From the NCBI GenBank assembly GCA_003254925.1, contig QANZ01022632.1, positions 62,001 through 126,000 on the forward strand: a stretch of 64,000 nucleotides of DNA. Reading direction: 5' to 3'. How positions within the stretch are numbered: the stretch's first letter is position 1; every line of letters begins with the position of its first letter. This document shows, in pieces, positions 37,061 to 47,832 of the stretch. This DNA is from Chamaecrista fasciculata (lineage: Eukaryota; Streptophyta; Magnoliopsida; Fabales; Fabaceae). A program made the translations under genes and the position numbers. The notes beneath the pieces were generated by a model. It worked only from the letters and a program-made list of their open reading frames with translations. It was not told the origin of the DNA and searched no databases.

Positions 37061-37267
37061 AGGGTTGGGATTTCAATAAATCGCAACATGTATATGTATA
37101 TTGGGTTTCAAGCAGTTCGTTTGTGATTTGAATGGAGATGAAGATGTTATTGTGGGAGAAAGAAGGGTTAGGGTTTCAATAAATTGCAACATGAATTTAT
37201 ATCATGGGTTGCAAGCACTTCGTGTGTGATTTGAATGGAGATAAAGATGTTATTGTGGGAGAAAGAA
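37061..37267 (+). repeat. Tandem duplication of about 104 bases
   Basis: Two adjacent copies share TTTCAATAAATCGCAACATG / TTTCAATAAATTGCAACATG, AAGCA(G/C)TTCGT and AAAGATGTTATTGTGGGAGA. Non-coding. Confidence 0.8.
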
Positions 37268-37731
37268 TTTTACCATATATATAATGATGTGTTATGGGAA
37301 GAGTAATTGTTGATAATTAATTATCAGTATAAGAAAGTGATTAACTTGATTACATTAGCCCAAATTTATGAAGAAAATAAAAACATGATACAAAAACAAA
37401 GCTAAATATAAATGAGAGGGAAGCATATGTCGAAGCTTGGAAATATCAAATTTCCTGATCATGTTTATCAACAAACTTTATACTTCATCAAGTTCTATCA
37501 AATTATGATTGGCTATGAAGCAATCCTCCTGTACAAAAATCGCGGAAAACCCAAATAATATTAGCCATTAGAAAGTGTCATCAATTATCAGTTAAAAAAG
37601 AAAAAAAGAATTAGCATTGAATGTTAAATACCACAAAGAGTTGTAATGGGTGGGGCTGATTTGACAACGTTGCTTGCTTGATCTGAGAATGCACTCTTCA
37701 ACTTCGAAGGAAATAGATTTCAGTTGGTAAA

Positions 37732-38015
37732 CTCTAATATATCAACAACGAAATTAGAGAAAGTAAGAACAGTTTTGCTTCGCGCATAGGGCTCTGCTTC
37801 CACATTCAAATGCTCATACTGAACCTCAATCGTTGAAACTTGAATGCCAACTGTATAATCATCACAAAATAAAAAAGAAGAAGAAAATACATAAAGAAAA
37901 AATCAAAATCAAAACCATAATCATAATCGAAATCAGAGGAAGAAAAAGAAACAGAGTATGTATGTACCAACATCAATTAATTCATTAACAATATCTCTTT
38001 TCATTAGAAATTATT
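37732..38015 (-). pseudogene. Fragment of a PDR-type ABCG transporter
   Basis: PDR transporters are full-size ABC pumps of the plasma membrane. The minus-strand segment 37850-37732, after the acceptor TATACAG, encodes GIQVSTIEVQYEHLNVEAEP followed by TVLTFSNFVVDILE. This matches the conserved exon just before the first nucleotide-binding domain of PDR proteins. A short upstream piece around 38010-37970 (LMKRDIVNELIDV) fits the end of the preceding exon, and the join gives IDVVGIQV where the family has IDRVGID. No ATP-binding or membrane part was found. Only this 5' piece is present, so it is a broken or captured gene. Confidence 0.7.
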
Positions 38016-38065
38016 TGTATGTGTTTCTGCATATGCAGTAAAAGAAAAACAGTGAAGAAAATAAT

Positions 38066-38363
38066 AACCTCTCTGGCATGAGGAGTTTTAGAATTATTCT
38101 GCAAAAAATTTGAAGAAGAACCAAAAGATGATTAGATAACCGAAGAAAAAGAAAAGCATGATAAAAAAAAAAGAGCGAGAAAGTGATTACCATGAAGTTT
38201 GGAGATATAATTGTAGAAATTGAAGTTATATGTAATTGTAGATGGAAAATAATAACCTCTCACATGACGGGCTTTAGAATTATTCTGCAAAAAAATTTGA
38301 AGAGAATTATTCTGCAAAAAAATTTGAAGAAGAACCAAAAGATGTTTAGATAACTGAAGAAAA
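38066..38363. repeat. Imperfect direct duplication near the PDR fragment
   Basis: AATAACCTCTC, TTTAGAATTATTCTGCAAAA and TTTGAAGAAGAACCAAAAGA occur at 38066-38150 and again at 38250-38363, where part of the second copy is itself doubled. It lies in the leader or first intron of the PDR fragment. Confidence 0.7.
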
Positions 38364-38407
38364 AAATTTGATAGGAGCGATAATGAATGAATAGCAATTT
38401 CTGCCAC

Positions 38408-38415
38408 TATTTATA
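38408..38415 (-). promoter_or_regulatory. Candidate TATA box for the minus-strand PDR fragment
   Basis: Minus-strand TATAAATA in CTTTATAAATAGTGGC lies about 550 bases upstream of the PDR-like exon. Together with the block at 38755-38945 it suggests that the fragment kept its promoter. Confidence 0.4.
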
Positions 38416-38754
38416 AAGTTTTTTGAAATGTCAATCATCATTAATTTGCTATAATAACGAACGTAATTTATGGCATGAACTAATCAATCCGTTTTAAAAA
38501 ACGTAAGAATTCGTGAAACAAACATATGAATTTTGTTAATGACAATGCCAATGTTTGATCGTGATTCTAGCAATCTGTCTATAGAGAATACCTTTTTTGT
38601 AATTTGTTGCTCACAAGTTTGAATAATATACCATATATAAACCGAAATCACATAATTAACATTGATCACCAGTCATTAATTTGTCAATTGTAATCGATGT
38701 GATTATTCAAAGTTAATATGTTGCCATATTGAAAACGATGACAGAACCCGTGGG

Positions 38755-38945
38755 AAGCTGATGTGTGATCAATTAAGAATTACATGACAATTATGATGGA
38801 CATGTGGACATATAAAGATCATAAAAAATGTTTAATAAAATGATATATGACATGGTGCACAGGGATTGGTCGAAGAGTCATAAAAAGTTTTAATGACAAT
38901 TTAAGACCTAGTGGCACGTGGCAGGCAAACACCAAATGTGCTCTG
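38755..38945 (-). repeat. Promoter-like block, copy 1 (inverted relative to 48609)
   Basis: The minus strand reads AAAAGCAGAGCACATTTGGT, GCCTGCCACGTG and TTTATGACTCTTCGACCAAT. It matches the plus-strand block at 48609-48800 over about 190 bases. It includes a CACGTG G-box. It lies upstream of the PDR fragment. Confidence 0.7.
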
Positions 38946-39073
38946 CTTTTAGGTTTTTATATATGATTTAAGACCGTCATTATAAATGTGAAAATTGAGG
39001 AACTAAATAGTAAATTTTCGCAATTTTTTATTATAACTTATACTTCCATGGGATGTAGGAAACCCTTGGGAGA

Positions 39074-39561
39074 TAGAGCCGTCAAAACGAGTCAAATCTA
39101 GTAGGTTGGCTCGTTTAAGACGCTAAATTGGTGAGCTGAATTGAGAAAATTTGGCTCGCCAAAATTTATAACTTGCGTGGGTTAGCTCACTTAATTCACA
39201 GGTGGTGCTGAGCTAACTTGAGTGAGTTGGCGAGTTGGTGAGCCAACCCACCTTATTTAAAATATATATTTATATATATAATTGTTTATGTAATGACTAG
39301 TTATTAGTATTGAATAGTTATAGTTTTGGTATAGTTTTCATGAATTTTATTAAGAAAGTTAATAAAAAATATTTTTAATTTAAAAAATAAGAAAAATGGG
39401 AAAAAAAATAGTGACGGGTGGGTTAAATGAGCTAATCCGGCTCGCCAAGTTAGTGAGTTAGGTTGACAAAACCTAGCTCACTTGAGATTTTTAGCTCGCG
39501 TGAGCTGTGGTTCATGACAAGCCAACTCAGTGAGTCGGGCTGACTCGTTTTGATAATTCTA
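39074..39561. mobile_element. hAT-like MITE, TAGAGCCGTCAAAACGAG ends
   Basis: It is flanked exactly by TTGGGAGA (39066-39073 and 39562-39569). The ends TAGAGCCGTCAAAACGAGTC and, inverted, TAGAATTATCAAAACGAGTC match. The body repeats 'ggctcg(cc)' and 'gagttggcgagttgg' phrases. A relative is at 43754. Confidence 0.85.
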
Positions 39562-40013
39562 TTGGGAGAGCATTTGTAGAGAACATTTGTAGATTTGTTA
39601 AAAAACATTGAAGAATATGAGGTTAATATTAGCTATATTAAAATCTTGGAAAGTGAATATAAAATAAATCTGAATCTTTCAGAATCAAATAAAAGAAATA
39701 TTATTTTTAAATGGAAAACAATTGTTTTGTTCAGAAATATTTTTTTTGTAAAGTAAACTAATGAATGCGCAACTACAACTGAATATAACTTTAAAATAAT
39801 AATAGACCACAAAAGAAAAATAAAGAAACAATTAAAAATAAAATGGTTTTTTTTTAGTCCACATCAGAGCCATGGCCTTCCATGCTGTCCAGACTATTGA
39901 CCTAGTCAATGGTGGAAAATCGAAATTCCTTATTATATTAATCTTTGGGGCGATAGAAAAAAAAGGTATGATTTATTTAATTATTTCTGACAAATGTTTT
40001 TTTAGGATTTTAA

Positions 40014-40842
40014 TTTATGAAGTATGAATATTGATACAGACTAGCGATGACAACGGATAGAGTACAGGATGACTCTGTCATTATCCGTATTCGTATCCGT
40101 TTATTCTAACCAATATCCGTATCATGTTGTTATCCAACGGGTATCCGAAATATCTGAAAAAAAAAATGCATATAGGTAGGATATCCTATTTTATAAATTG
40201 GATATATCAAGTACCCGAAATGTAGTATCGATCAACTAAAATAAATAAATGAGATTATTATTGATTTATATTTTAAATGTGTTTTAATATAAAAAATTAA
40301 ATATAAAATAAAAAAATGATTATATAAAAACATATACAAAAATAATTAATTAAATATAAACAATTATATATAAAATATTAAATTGTATGTAAAATATAAA
40401 AATTAAATAAGTAATAAGTATCGGATATCAGGTATTCTAACCATCCGTTGATTTCGGACGGATAGAGAGTATCTGAGGACAATATCCGTATCTACTCAAT
40501 ATTCGAAAATATTTGATTTTTACTATCCGTACAGACATGAGATATGACATGGACACGGATATACTGACACGTTAAATTCTGAAAATTATATAATACGATA
40601 CGACATATATTTATATATAAATAATTAAAAATTCATAAATTTTGATGAAAACTTAAAAAATTGCAACATCCATTAATAATATATATCATATGTGTCGTTA
40701 TTTTTTATTATTTGTCATGTTAAAGTAACGAAAAATTAATTTTATATTCTGAAACTTATAAATATGTATCGTGTGGATATCAGACACAGATATGTGTCCG
40801 ACACGATGACACATCTTTAAGATGAAGTATCCATGCTTTATA
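40014..40842. mobile_element. GTGTCGTGTC-family MITE, copy 4, with a nested insertion
   Basis: It is flanked exactly by GATTTTAA (40006-40013 and 40843-40850). The ends TTTATGAAGTATGAATATTG and (inverted) TATAAAGCATGGATACTTC belong to the family. The element at 40042-40528 splits it. Confidence 0.75.
40042..40528. mobile_element. Nested element with TAGCGATGACAACGG end
   Basis: It starts TAGCGATGACAACGGATAG and ends with TATCCGT. The shared flank (A/G)TACAGAC at 40034-40041 and 40529-40536 is a probable 8-base duplication. The body repeats 'atccgtatc', 'gggtatccgaaatatc' phrases typical of a common hAT-like plant MITE type. Non-coding. Confidence 0.6.
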
Positions 40843-42299
40843 GATTTTAATGATAAACTTAATAACAGTTTTTTTTGTTACAATTTAATAACAGTTTTAA
40901 TAATAAGTGATTAATCCTTAAGTTTTGATTTTTATTCTATTTAAAGATAGTTTTAAATTTGATTTTAAGAATATATTTTTAAGCAAAAAAGAAAATTATT
41001 ATTTTAGTGTTTTAAACTAAAATTTTTTTAAAGAACTAGATTTTAAGTTGTAACTTACTCCAAAACTAAGAATTTTTTTTCTTTTTTTTAATCAAAAGTT
41101 TAGGTGAGTTAGGCTTCGAGAGTTTATCAAAGTTAAGGAATGTCTCTGAACTCTATGAGCACTTACAAAGGTACTTACAGATCGCCTACCAATAAGGTCC
41201 TCACATCGACAGTAGAATTCAAACTCACGACCTTGTCAGTAATGAGTTGACTCTTTATCAACTGGATCAATCTTGGTTGACCATTAAAATTGTACTTTGA
41301 CCTAGTTTTGTTTTTACATCTTTTTTTCAATGGAATTTCCTAATATGTCCACATGATTATTTTACAGATTGCTACTTTCTTCCTTTCCTTCTTGGTCTTT
41401 CTGCATAACTCAAGGTGTCAGAAAAAAAAAGCATGTCCTGAATGAAAAACTTGCTTTTTTTAAAAAGAAAAACAGCTTTTCTTTTTTAAGATGAAAAAAC
41501 GTGATGATATTTTTTTTGTACTTTAAAACAAAAAAAATTATTTTAATTCGAAAAACAATCACAAATTGAGTGCGTGTGCTTTGATTTTTATTCATGTAAC
41601 AATTAAAAACGGTGAATAACTATATGGAAAATCAATTTCATTATTGGGATTTTGTAATATTTGACAGTTCATATATAAATATTCTTGACACTTTTTTTTT
41701 GTGTATTTAAATTCTCCCGGGCAGCTTGATTACTTATTTTTTTATAGCACTTAATTAGTTTGGAGAATGAATCTTTGCACGTGCATTGCAATTCAATATT
41801 TATGGTCGTTGAAATATACTCTACATATACATGTAATAAATATGTAAAGATTGCTTTAGAAGAATGTCTAAGTGATAAATGTTATGATTAACGTTTACGA
41901 CTAAATTATAAGATTTGCATTTAGGGAGCCTACCTGTGCATCAAAGGCTAATGACAAATAAATTCAATAACACAACTCAAATATTATGATAAATAAGATA
42001 TATATATATATATATAAATATAAATAAGGATCCGTTGAAGTTGACCTAAATATGAAGTTCATAACGTTTCATGGAAATAATATTATTTATTATAAATTTA
42101 AACTGCCAAGTTTCAAATATTTGGATGACATGGGCATGCTAACTTGTAACTTCTACCAATACATATATTTAATTGAAGTATCATAATATGTCTTTACAAC
42201 TATCATATAAAAAATATAACAAAACCAAAGACTTAGAAAAATCTGACCTCTAAACCAAAAAAACAATCAAATGTTTAAACTTACTATGATTAAAAAAAT
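40843..42299. other. AT-rich intergenic DNA
   Basis: Apart from the SINE-like copy no feature is clear. A short AT dinucleotide run lies near 42000. Confidence 0.35.
41095..41288 (-). mobile_element. SINE-like copy, minus strand
   Basis: The minus strand reads GTCAACCAAGATTGATCCAG, AAGAGTCAACTCATTAC, TGAGTTTGAATTCTAC and GGCGATCTGTAAGTACCTTT, matching the copy at 10735. The box B-like part is worn. Confidence 0.6.
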
Positions 42300-42723
42300 G
42301 GTCAAAATCTTATTTTCTTCACTAATATTTATCTTATATTTTATTTTGGTCCATAATTTTTTTCTATTTTGTTTTGATCCTTAATGTTTCACAATAGTTT
42401 CATTTTGGTCCTTCACTAATTAATATAGTTATATTTCTCTCGTTTCAATTTCAAATACAACAAAATCATAACTATGAGTTACTCTTGATGAGTTCTTTCT
42501 TTAATTTATCCAATTGTAGCCGTCGGCAAATCAGGTCAAATCAAACTTGGAATGAGACATGAAAGTGGGGCCACTCATTTCATGAGGGTGGTCAAATTGT
42601 GAAACTTATTAATGACCAAAATAAAACTATTGAGAAACTTTAAAGACTAAACTCATACAAAAAAAATAGTAAGAACCAAAATGGAATATAGGGTAAACAT
42701 TAGAGACAAAATGAAATTTTAAC
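42300..42723. mobile_element. Fold-back element, GGTCAAAATC...TTTTAACC
   Basis: The left arm GGTCAAAATCTTATTTTCTT and the inverted right arm (GGTTAAAATTTCATTTTGTC) pair. The arms contain 'attttggtcc' and 'accaaaataaaact' phrases. No exact target duplication was seen. Confidence 0.55.
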
Positions 42724-43484
42724 CAACACAAAATGCTGGCATTTAACATCATTGAATATTGACAACTTCAATTATAGTGGAGGGGCCACCCCACAATGCA
42801 TAAGGATAATTTGCCTATGAATAAATATAAATAAAGGCAACCATTATGCAATAATTGAAAGATTTACCTGCTATGTTATAGTATTTATTAGCTGTCTGGA
42901 TTTAATTAGAGATGTTTTAAATCTTCATGGAAGCATTTCCAAGAGCTAGGCATGACATCGTGTTGTTTGACCTCTTTTTTAGGGGGACAAAGAACCCATC
43001 TTTTCTCATAAAGGAATTACAATATGTATCAAATATATATAAAAAACTTAGTTGGGGGGTAAATTGGTCATTTCATAAGGTTCCAGAGCTGTACAAACAA
43101 ATCACATGGCAAGAAGCCATTCTCATGTGGCCACATGCTTGTGGCTCCTATCCCATGTTATATCTTCATGCAAGGGAGAGAGAGGAAGGAGTCAAAGTAA
43201 TAAATCCTAACTTTAATATCTTTGACTAAAAGTTTAGTTTAATTATAGGAATTAGGAAGCAACCTTAATTAAACTTGATTGTTAAGAAAGCCTTAGTTTC
43301 ATTTTCCTACTCTTCCTCCTTTTTTCTCTACAAAAACTAGTAATAAATAAGGGGAGAAAAAAAAGGAAAAAAAAAATTATGAAATCTGTTGAAGTTTTGA
43401 ATTTTATACAAAATTAAGAAGTTGTTGATTGAGATGATAGTGATCTTATTTTTATATAAAAAAGAAAATGCAAGTTTAGATATT

Positions 43485-43718
43485 GAACAAGATTAAAATA
43501 CACATTTTAGTCGTCCTTGAAAGATCCAGATAATATATTATTTAGTCCTAGAAAGAGCCAAATGGTATACTACTCTTAGTCCATAAAAAAGGACTAAAAT
43601 ATATATCATTTAGATCTTTCAGAGACTAAACTATATATTTCAATCTTTTAAGGATTAAATTGTCAACTCTGTAATCTTTTAAGAATCAAGTTATTAATTT
43701 ACTATATCGGAAAGTGTA
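43485..43718. mobile_element. Fold-back element related to 28563-28790
   Basis: It has TTTAGTCGTCCTTGAAAGAT on one arm and ATCTTTCAGAGACTAAACT on the other. It is in the opposite orientation to its relative in the ERF-VII intron. Boundaries are approximate. Confidence 0.45.
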
Positions 43719-43753
43719 CTACTAGTTTAGAGAACCAATATTTTACACACAAT

Positions 43754-44412
43754 TAGAGCCGTCAAAGTGAGCCAACCCGGCTCACTCGAGCTGGCTCGCC
43801 GCGGCTCACGCTAGCTGGCTCACACGAGCCAGAGACCCCAAGCGAGCCAGGTTTTGCCAACCCGGCTCACCAAGTTGGTGAGCCGGGTTGGCTCACCTAA
43901 CCCACCAACTTTCAATTTTATTTTTTTTTCTCATTTTCAGTTTTTATTTATATTTTTTTTTCCGTTTTTAAATTAAAAATATCAATAAAGCAACTCACAA
44001 ATAATAGCCCCCAACACCACCGCTCATTTTTTCTCTGGACGGATAGTGGAATGACGACCGTTGAGATTGGGGTTGGCCGATTGGGTGAAGAAATAAGAAG
44101 AATTTAGGGTTGGGACTTGGGAAAAGAAAAGAACTCTGAAAGACGAAAGTGAATTATGAAATCTGAAGTAAAAATGAGGAAGAAGCGAAGAGCCTGAAAG
44201 ATATTTTAGGGTTATAATTTTTAATTTTACAATTTTATTTTATTTTTTTAAAAAAAGGTAGGTTGGCTCACTAACTCACCAGCTCACTCGAACTAGCCCA
44301 CCACGAGCCGCGAGTTAAGTGAGCCAACCCACTCGAGCTAAAATTTTTGACGAGCCAGATTTTCTCAACCCGACTCGCCAATTTTAGTGAGTTAATCGTT
44401 TTGAGGGCTCTA
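43754..44412. mobile_element. hAT-like element related to 39074-39561
   Basis: The ends TAGAGCCGTCAAAGTGAGCC and (inverted) TAGAGCCCTCAAAACGATTA match. The flanks CACACAAT and CTCACAAT form an 8-base duplication with one mismatch. The middle (44035-44215) is a purine-rich, non-repeat stretch that could be captured host DNA. Confidence 0.75.
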
Positions 44413-44887
44413 CTCACAATATTTCACATGAAAAATCTTATATCTTTATTAAAAAAGGAAAAGAAAAAGATAAAGAAGTGCATGCAAAAGCCTGGCTAAT
44501 GAAAAAGGTTTTGTCTTTATTTCTCAAGGTGTCCATGTGGTGTCCCCATATTCTAAACAGAATCATAGCTCACTTGGTTCTGGTTTAACAGACCATTTGA
44601 TTTTTATAATCTTACCCATCCAAACAGTTACAAACGAGAAGAACTACAATTATATTTTGGTCCTTGACAGGTTTTTGTTTTCATTCTTGTCACTCACCAT
44701 TCAAATCAGTCCTTTCTGCTAATGATTAGTCAATTTTGTTTACAGTTTTAGTGACATGTGATCATTAAATTCCAACCAAACCATAATCAAAGTTAGAGGG
44801 CTTTCTCACAGAGGGACTAGCTTGGAAGGATTTCCAATCATCAGGGACCAAAATGAAAATAAAAAAAGTATATATAAATTTTAGGTT

Positions 44888-45622
44888 TAGAAAAAATGCA
44901 AATAGCTCCCTCTAACTATAGTCTAGTTGCAAATAGCTCATTTAACTGTCAAACCTAACAAATAACACCCTTGAATTATGATTTAGTTGCAAATAACCTC
45001 CTCAACTATATATCAAACCTATCAAATCCCCTCCTTCAATTGTGGTCTAGTTTCAAATAACCCCTTGAAATTTTAAAATTTAGCATATAACCCCTTGAAT
45101 TTTTACAGTATTTTGAATTTTAGCATTTTTTAATTGATTTTTCTGAACATTTTAGTAGAGAAGAAAAACTTTAAACGCAATTAAATATGTTTAATTTACA
45201 TAGAAATAGGATGATAGAATTATGTGTAAAATTAGAGTTTAACTGCAAGATTGTAAAAATTCAATAGGGTATTTTCCAAATCATATATTTCAAGGGAAGT
45301 ATTTATAACTAGGCCATATATAGTTGAACAACAGTATTTGCTGAATTTGATAGTTTAATCAGGATATTAGTTTTTTTTTTTGTAAACAAAAGTTTAAGTA
45401 GGGATAAGTAGCAGTATTTCATTAGGGTCAGGGAATATATACCTCCTCATTTATGAGGATTTATGATAAAAATTTACATATCACCCATCAAATAAGACAC
45501 TCACATCGATGAAAGGACTCAAACATTTGCCTTTGTGGGAGGTTAGTATTTGCAACTATAGTTAAAGGGGGATATTTGCAATTAGGCTATAGTTAAAGGG
45601 GACTACTCGTATTTTTCCCCTT
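44888..45622. mobile_element. Fold-back element just upstream of the DUF1645 gene, with a nested SINE-like copy
   Basis: The left arm GCAAATAGCTCCCTCTAACT pairs with the inverted right part (GGCTATAGTTAAAGGGG...). A worn SINE-like sequence (about 45370-45548, minus strand: GATGTGAGTGTCTTATTTGA) is nested in it. It ends about 60 bases before the first ATG of the DUF1645 gene. Confidence 0.5.
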
Positions 45623-45683
45623 TAGGCTATATTAAAAATGTGAAGAAGAAATATCACAGCATCTTCTTAATTCTCCTTTATAA

Positions 45684-46535
45684 ATGACAAGCATCATCAC
45701 TTTGTATCCAAAAGAAGCAGAAAACATGGTCTCACTAGAACCTGTTAGAGCCTTTGATGCACCCTCAAGCCCTCGCATTTCATTCTCAGCAGAATTCTAT
45801 GATGATAATGATGAAAGCAGCTTCATCTCCATCACTCCACAAGCCAGAGATGAAATTAATGGTGATAATGATGATGATGATGCAGAAAGGCAGAAGGAAA
45901 GAGCATTATTAATGAATGCAGAATTTGAGTTTCTCTCATGCAATTATGTGAGCAACAACAACAACAAAAACAACACTTTGTTAACAGCTGATGAGCTTTT
46001 CTTTGAAGGGAAGATCCTTCCCTTTTGGCAGATGCAGCATTCAGAGAAGAAGCTCCAGAATATCAGTCTCAAATCCAAAGAAGAAGAACAAGAACAAGGA
46101 GAAGATGATGAAGAAGATGAAGATGAAGATGTGAAGAAGAAAGATGAAGAGACTACTACAAGATTGAACTTTTTTGTGGATGAGGATCCATCTCCAAGGC
46201 CACCTAAATGCACAGTTTTATGGAAAGAATTACTTAAACTGAAGAAGCAACGTGCTTCTTCTTCTTCTTCTTCTTGTTCTTCTGTATCAGTATTAACACC
46301 TTCTTCATCTTCATCATCATCTTCTTCTTCAAGCTCAATTTCTGATATGGCTTCCAAAGAAGGAAAGAAGCATAATGTGAAGAGGGTGAAGAAAGGGCTA
46401 GAGAGAACAAGATCAGCTAGTATCAGAATTAGACCAATGATCAACATGCCCATTTGCACACACCCACAAGTTAATAATAATAATAAAAGCACCAATGTCT
46501 TGCCTCCATTGTTTTCACTTAAGAAAGGAAGATAA
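45684..46535 (+). CDS. DUF1645 family protein
   Basis: A single exon of 283 codons. Family hallmarks are visible: SPRISFSAEF near residue 30, FEFLSC then ADELFFEGKILPFW in the middle, and the family motif RPPKCTVLWKELLKLKKQR near residue 172. Between them lie acidic repeats, then Ser-rich low complexity, a basic stretch KEGKKHNVKRVKKGLERTRS (possible nuclear signal) and the C-terminal PPLFSLKKGR. DUF1645 proteins are plant-specific and little known; some affect growth or stress response. The first ATG overlaps a TATAAA (45679-45684). If that is the TATA box, translation would start at the ATG at 45726 (MVSLEPVRAF), which gives a 269-residue protein. Confidence 0.88.
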   Translation: MTSIITLYPKEAENMVSLEPVRAFDAPSSPRISFSAEFYDDNDESSFISITPQARDEINGDNDDDDAERQKERALLMNAEFEFLSCNYVSNNNNKNNTLLTADELFFEGKILPFWQMQHSEKKLQNISLKSKEEEQEQGEDDEEDEDEDVKKKDEETTTRLNFFVDEDPSPRPPKCTVLWKELLKLKKQRASSSSSSCSSVSVLTPSSSSSSSSSSSSISDMASKEGKKHNVKRVKKGLERTRSASIRIRPMINMPICTHPQVNNNNKSTNVLPPLFSLKKGR

Positions 46536-47094
46536 GATCAGAGATATGAGGTTTTTGAAGATTAATGTGTGATTGATCATCTGGGTTTTCATGATCTCAA
46601 GAGTTCTCAAATAATTAAGTCTATGTCACTTATTTCTTTCATTGATTCTTATTACAGAATGGGTTTTCATTATGGATTATTGTTAGTGTATTTTTTTTGA
46701 CAGGGTTGGATCTGTCATGAGAAATTACAATGTAAATTTTGGTTTATGATCTAGTCATATATATTGGAGTATTGTGTATGTATTCTCTATGAATCAATTT
46801 AGAAGTGTTTTTTTTTTTTTGTGTATTTTTTTTTTCTGGATTGCATATTAGGAAATGGTGGAAGTTGTCACATGGTATACAAGCAGAGCTGTTTAGTCTG
46901 AATCCCACATGGGAAGTTCAGAGACAGATCCGATCAGAGAGGACACAATATTAATGAGCTTTAGACGTTTCAATAGAGTGTGATGGACCAGGAATTTAAA
47001 GTGTTATGAAGTTTGAAATAATGCAATGAAATTTAATTGCTGTAAATTGTAATTCACTTCTTGTCATTTGAAAGTATCTTGCTTGGATAATATG
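46536..47094. other. 3' flank of the DUF1645 gene
   Basis: A T-rich 3' region. No gene was seen. Confidence 0.35.
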
Positions 47095-47640
47095 TATCTA
47101 TACTATATTATATGTCTGAGACTCTTTTAGTTGGTAAAAAATAATTAAATTAAAAATTAAAAAAATAAGAAATAAACATGTGAAATTTGATAATTGGCTA
47201 ACTATCTATACTATATTATATGTCTGAGACCTATGAAGCGTGGACACTTCATTTTGAAGGCGTGTCACCGTGTCAGATACGTGTCAGTGTCCGACACCCG
47301 TACGACACCGACACGACACATATCCATAAATTTTAGAATATAAATCAATTTTTTTTATAACTTTAACATGACAATAGATATGACATATATTATGAATAAA
47401 AATTGTAATTTTTAAATTTTTCATTAAAAATTATGAATATTTAATTATTTATATATATAAATATATGTCGTGTCGTGTCGCGTAAGTTTGAGAGTTTGGC
47501 GTGTCGCTGTGTCCGTGTCCGTGTCAGTGTCCATGCGTTATAGTCTGAGACCCTTTTAGTTGGTCAAAAATAATTAAATTAAAAATTAAAAAAATAAGAA
47601 ATAAACATGTGGAATTTGATAATTGGCTAACTATATAGAT
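47095..47640 (+). repeat. 108-base tandem duplication, second copy split by a MITE
   Basis: The unit starting TATCTATACTATATTATATG occurs at 47095-47202 and again from 47203. The second copy is interrupted at 47230 and resumes at 47544. It contains AAATAAACATGTG(A/G)AATTTG and GATAATTGGCTAACTAT. The first copy shows the uninterrupted site. Confidence 0.9.
47231..47543. mobile_element. GTGTCGTGTC-family MITE, copy 5, with visible empty site
   Basis: 313 bases, flanked exactly by TCTGAGAC (47223-47230 and 47544-47551). The ends CTATGAAGCGTGGACACT and (inverted) CTATAACGCATGGACACT differ at 3 of 18 positions. The empty site at 47115-47122 in the neighbouring duplicate has a single TCTGAGAC, which proves the 8-base duplication. 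The body is rich in GTGTCGTGTCG and CCGTGTCC. Confidence 0.92.
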
Positions 47641-47832
47641 AATGGGAGAGAGAAAGTAGTAGATGAGATTTAAGAAAGTGAAAACTTACTATTTGGTCTT
47701 TTAATTTTCACACTTCTAATGATTTAGTCCTTGAATAATAGAAATAGAGTACTATTTAGTCACTGAATAATTACAAATGTCAAATCAAAGGTTACATACA
47801 TATTTCCGTGCCCTAACTAGTTATTATTATCA

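Noticed and set aside
42927..43229. 100-codon open frame beginning MEAFPRARHDIVLFDLF
   Set aside because: No recognised domain, no splice partners, surrounded by repeats. It may be chance; kept as a note only.
45944..46495. 183-codon minus-strand frame
   Set aside because: It is the antisense of the acidic and Ser-rich parts of the DUF1645 gene.
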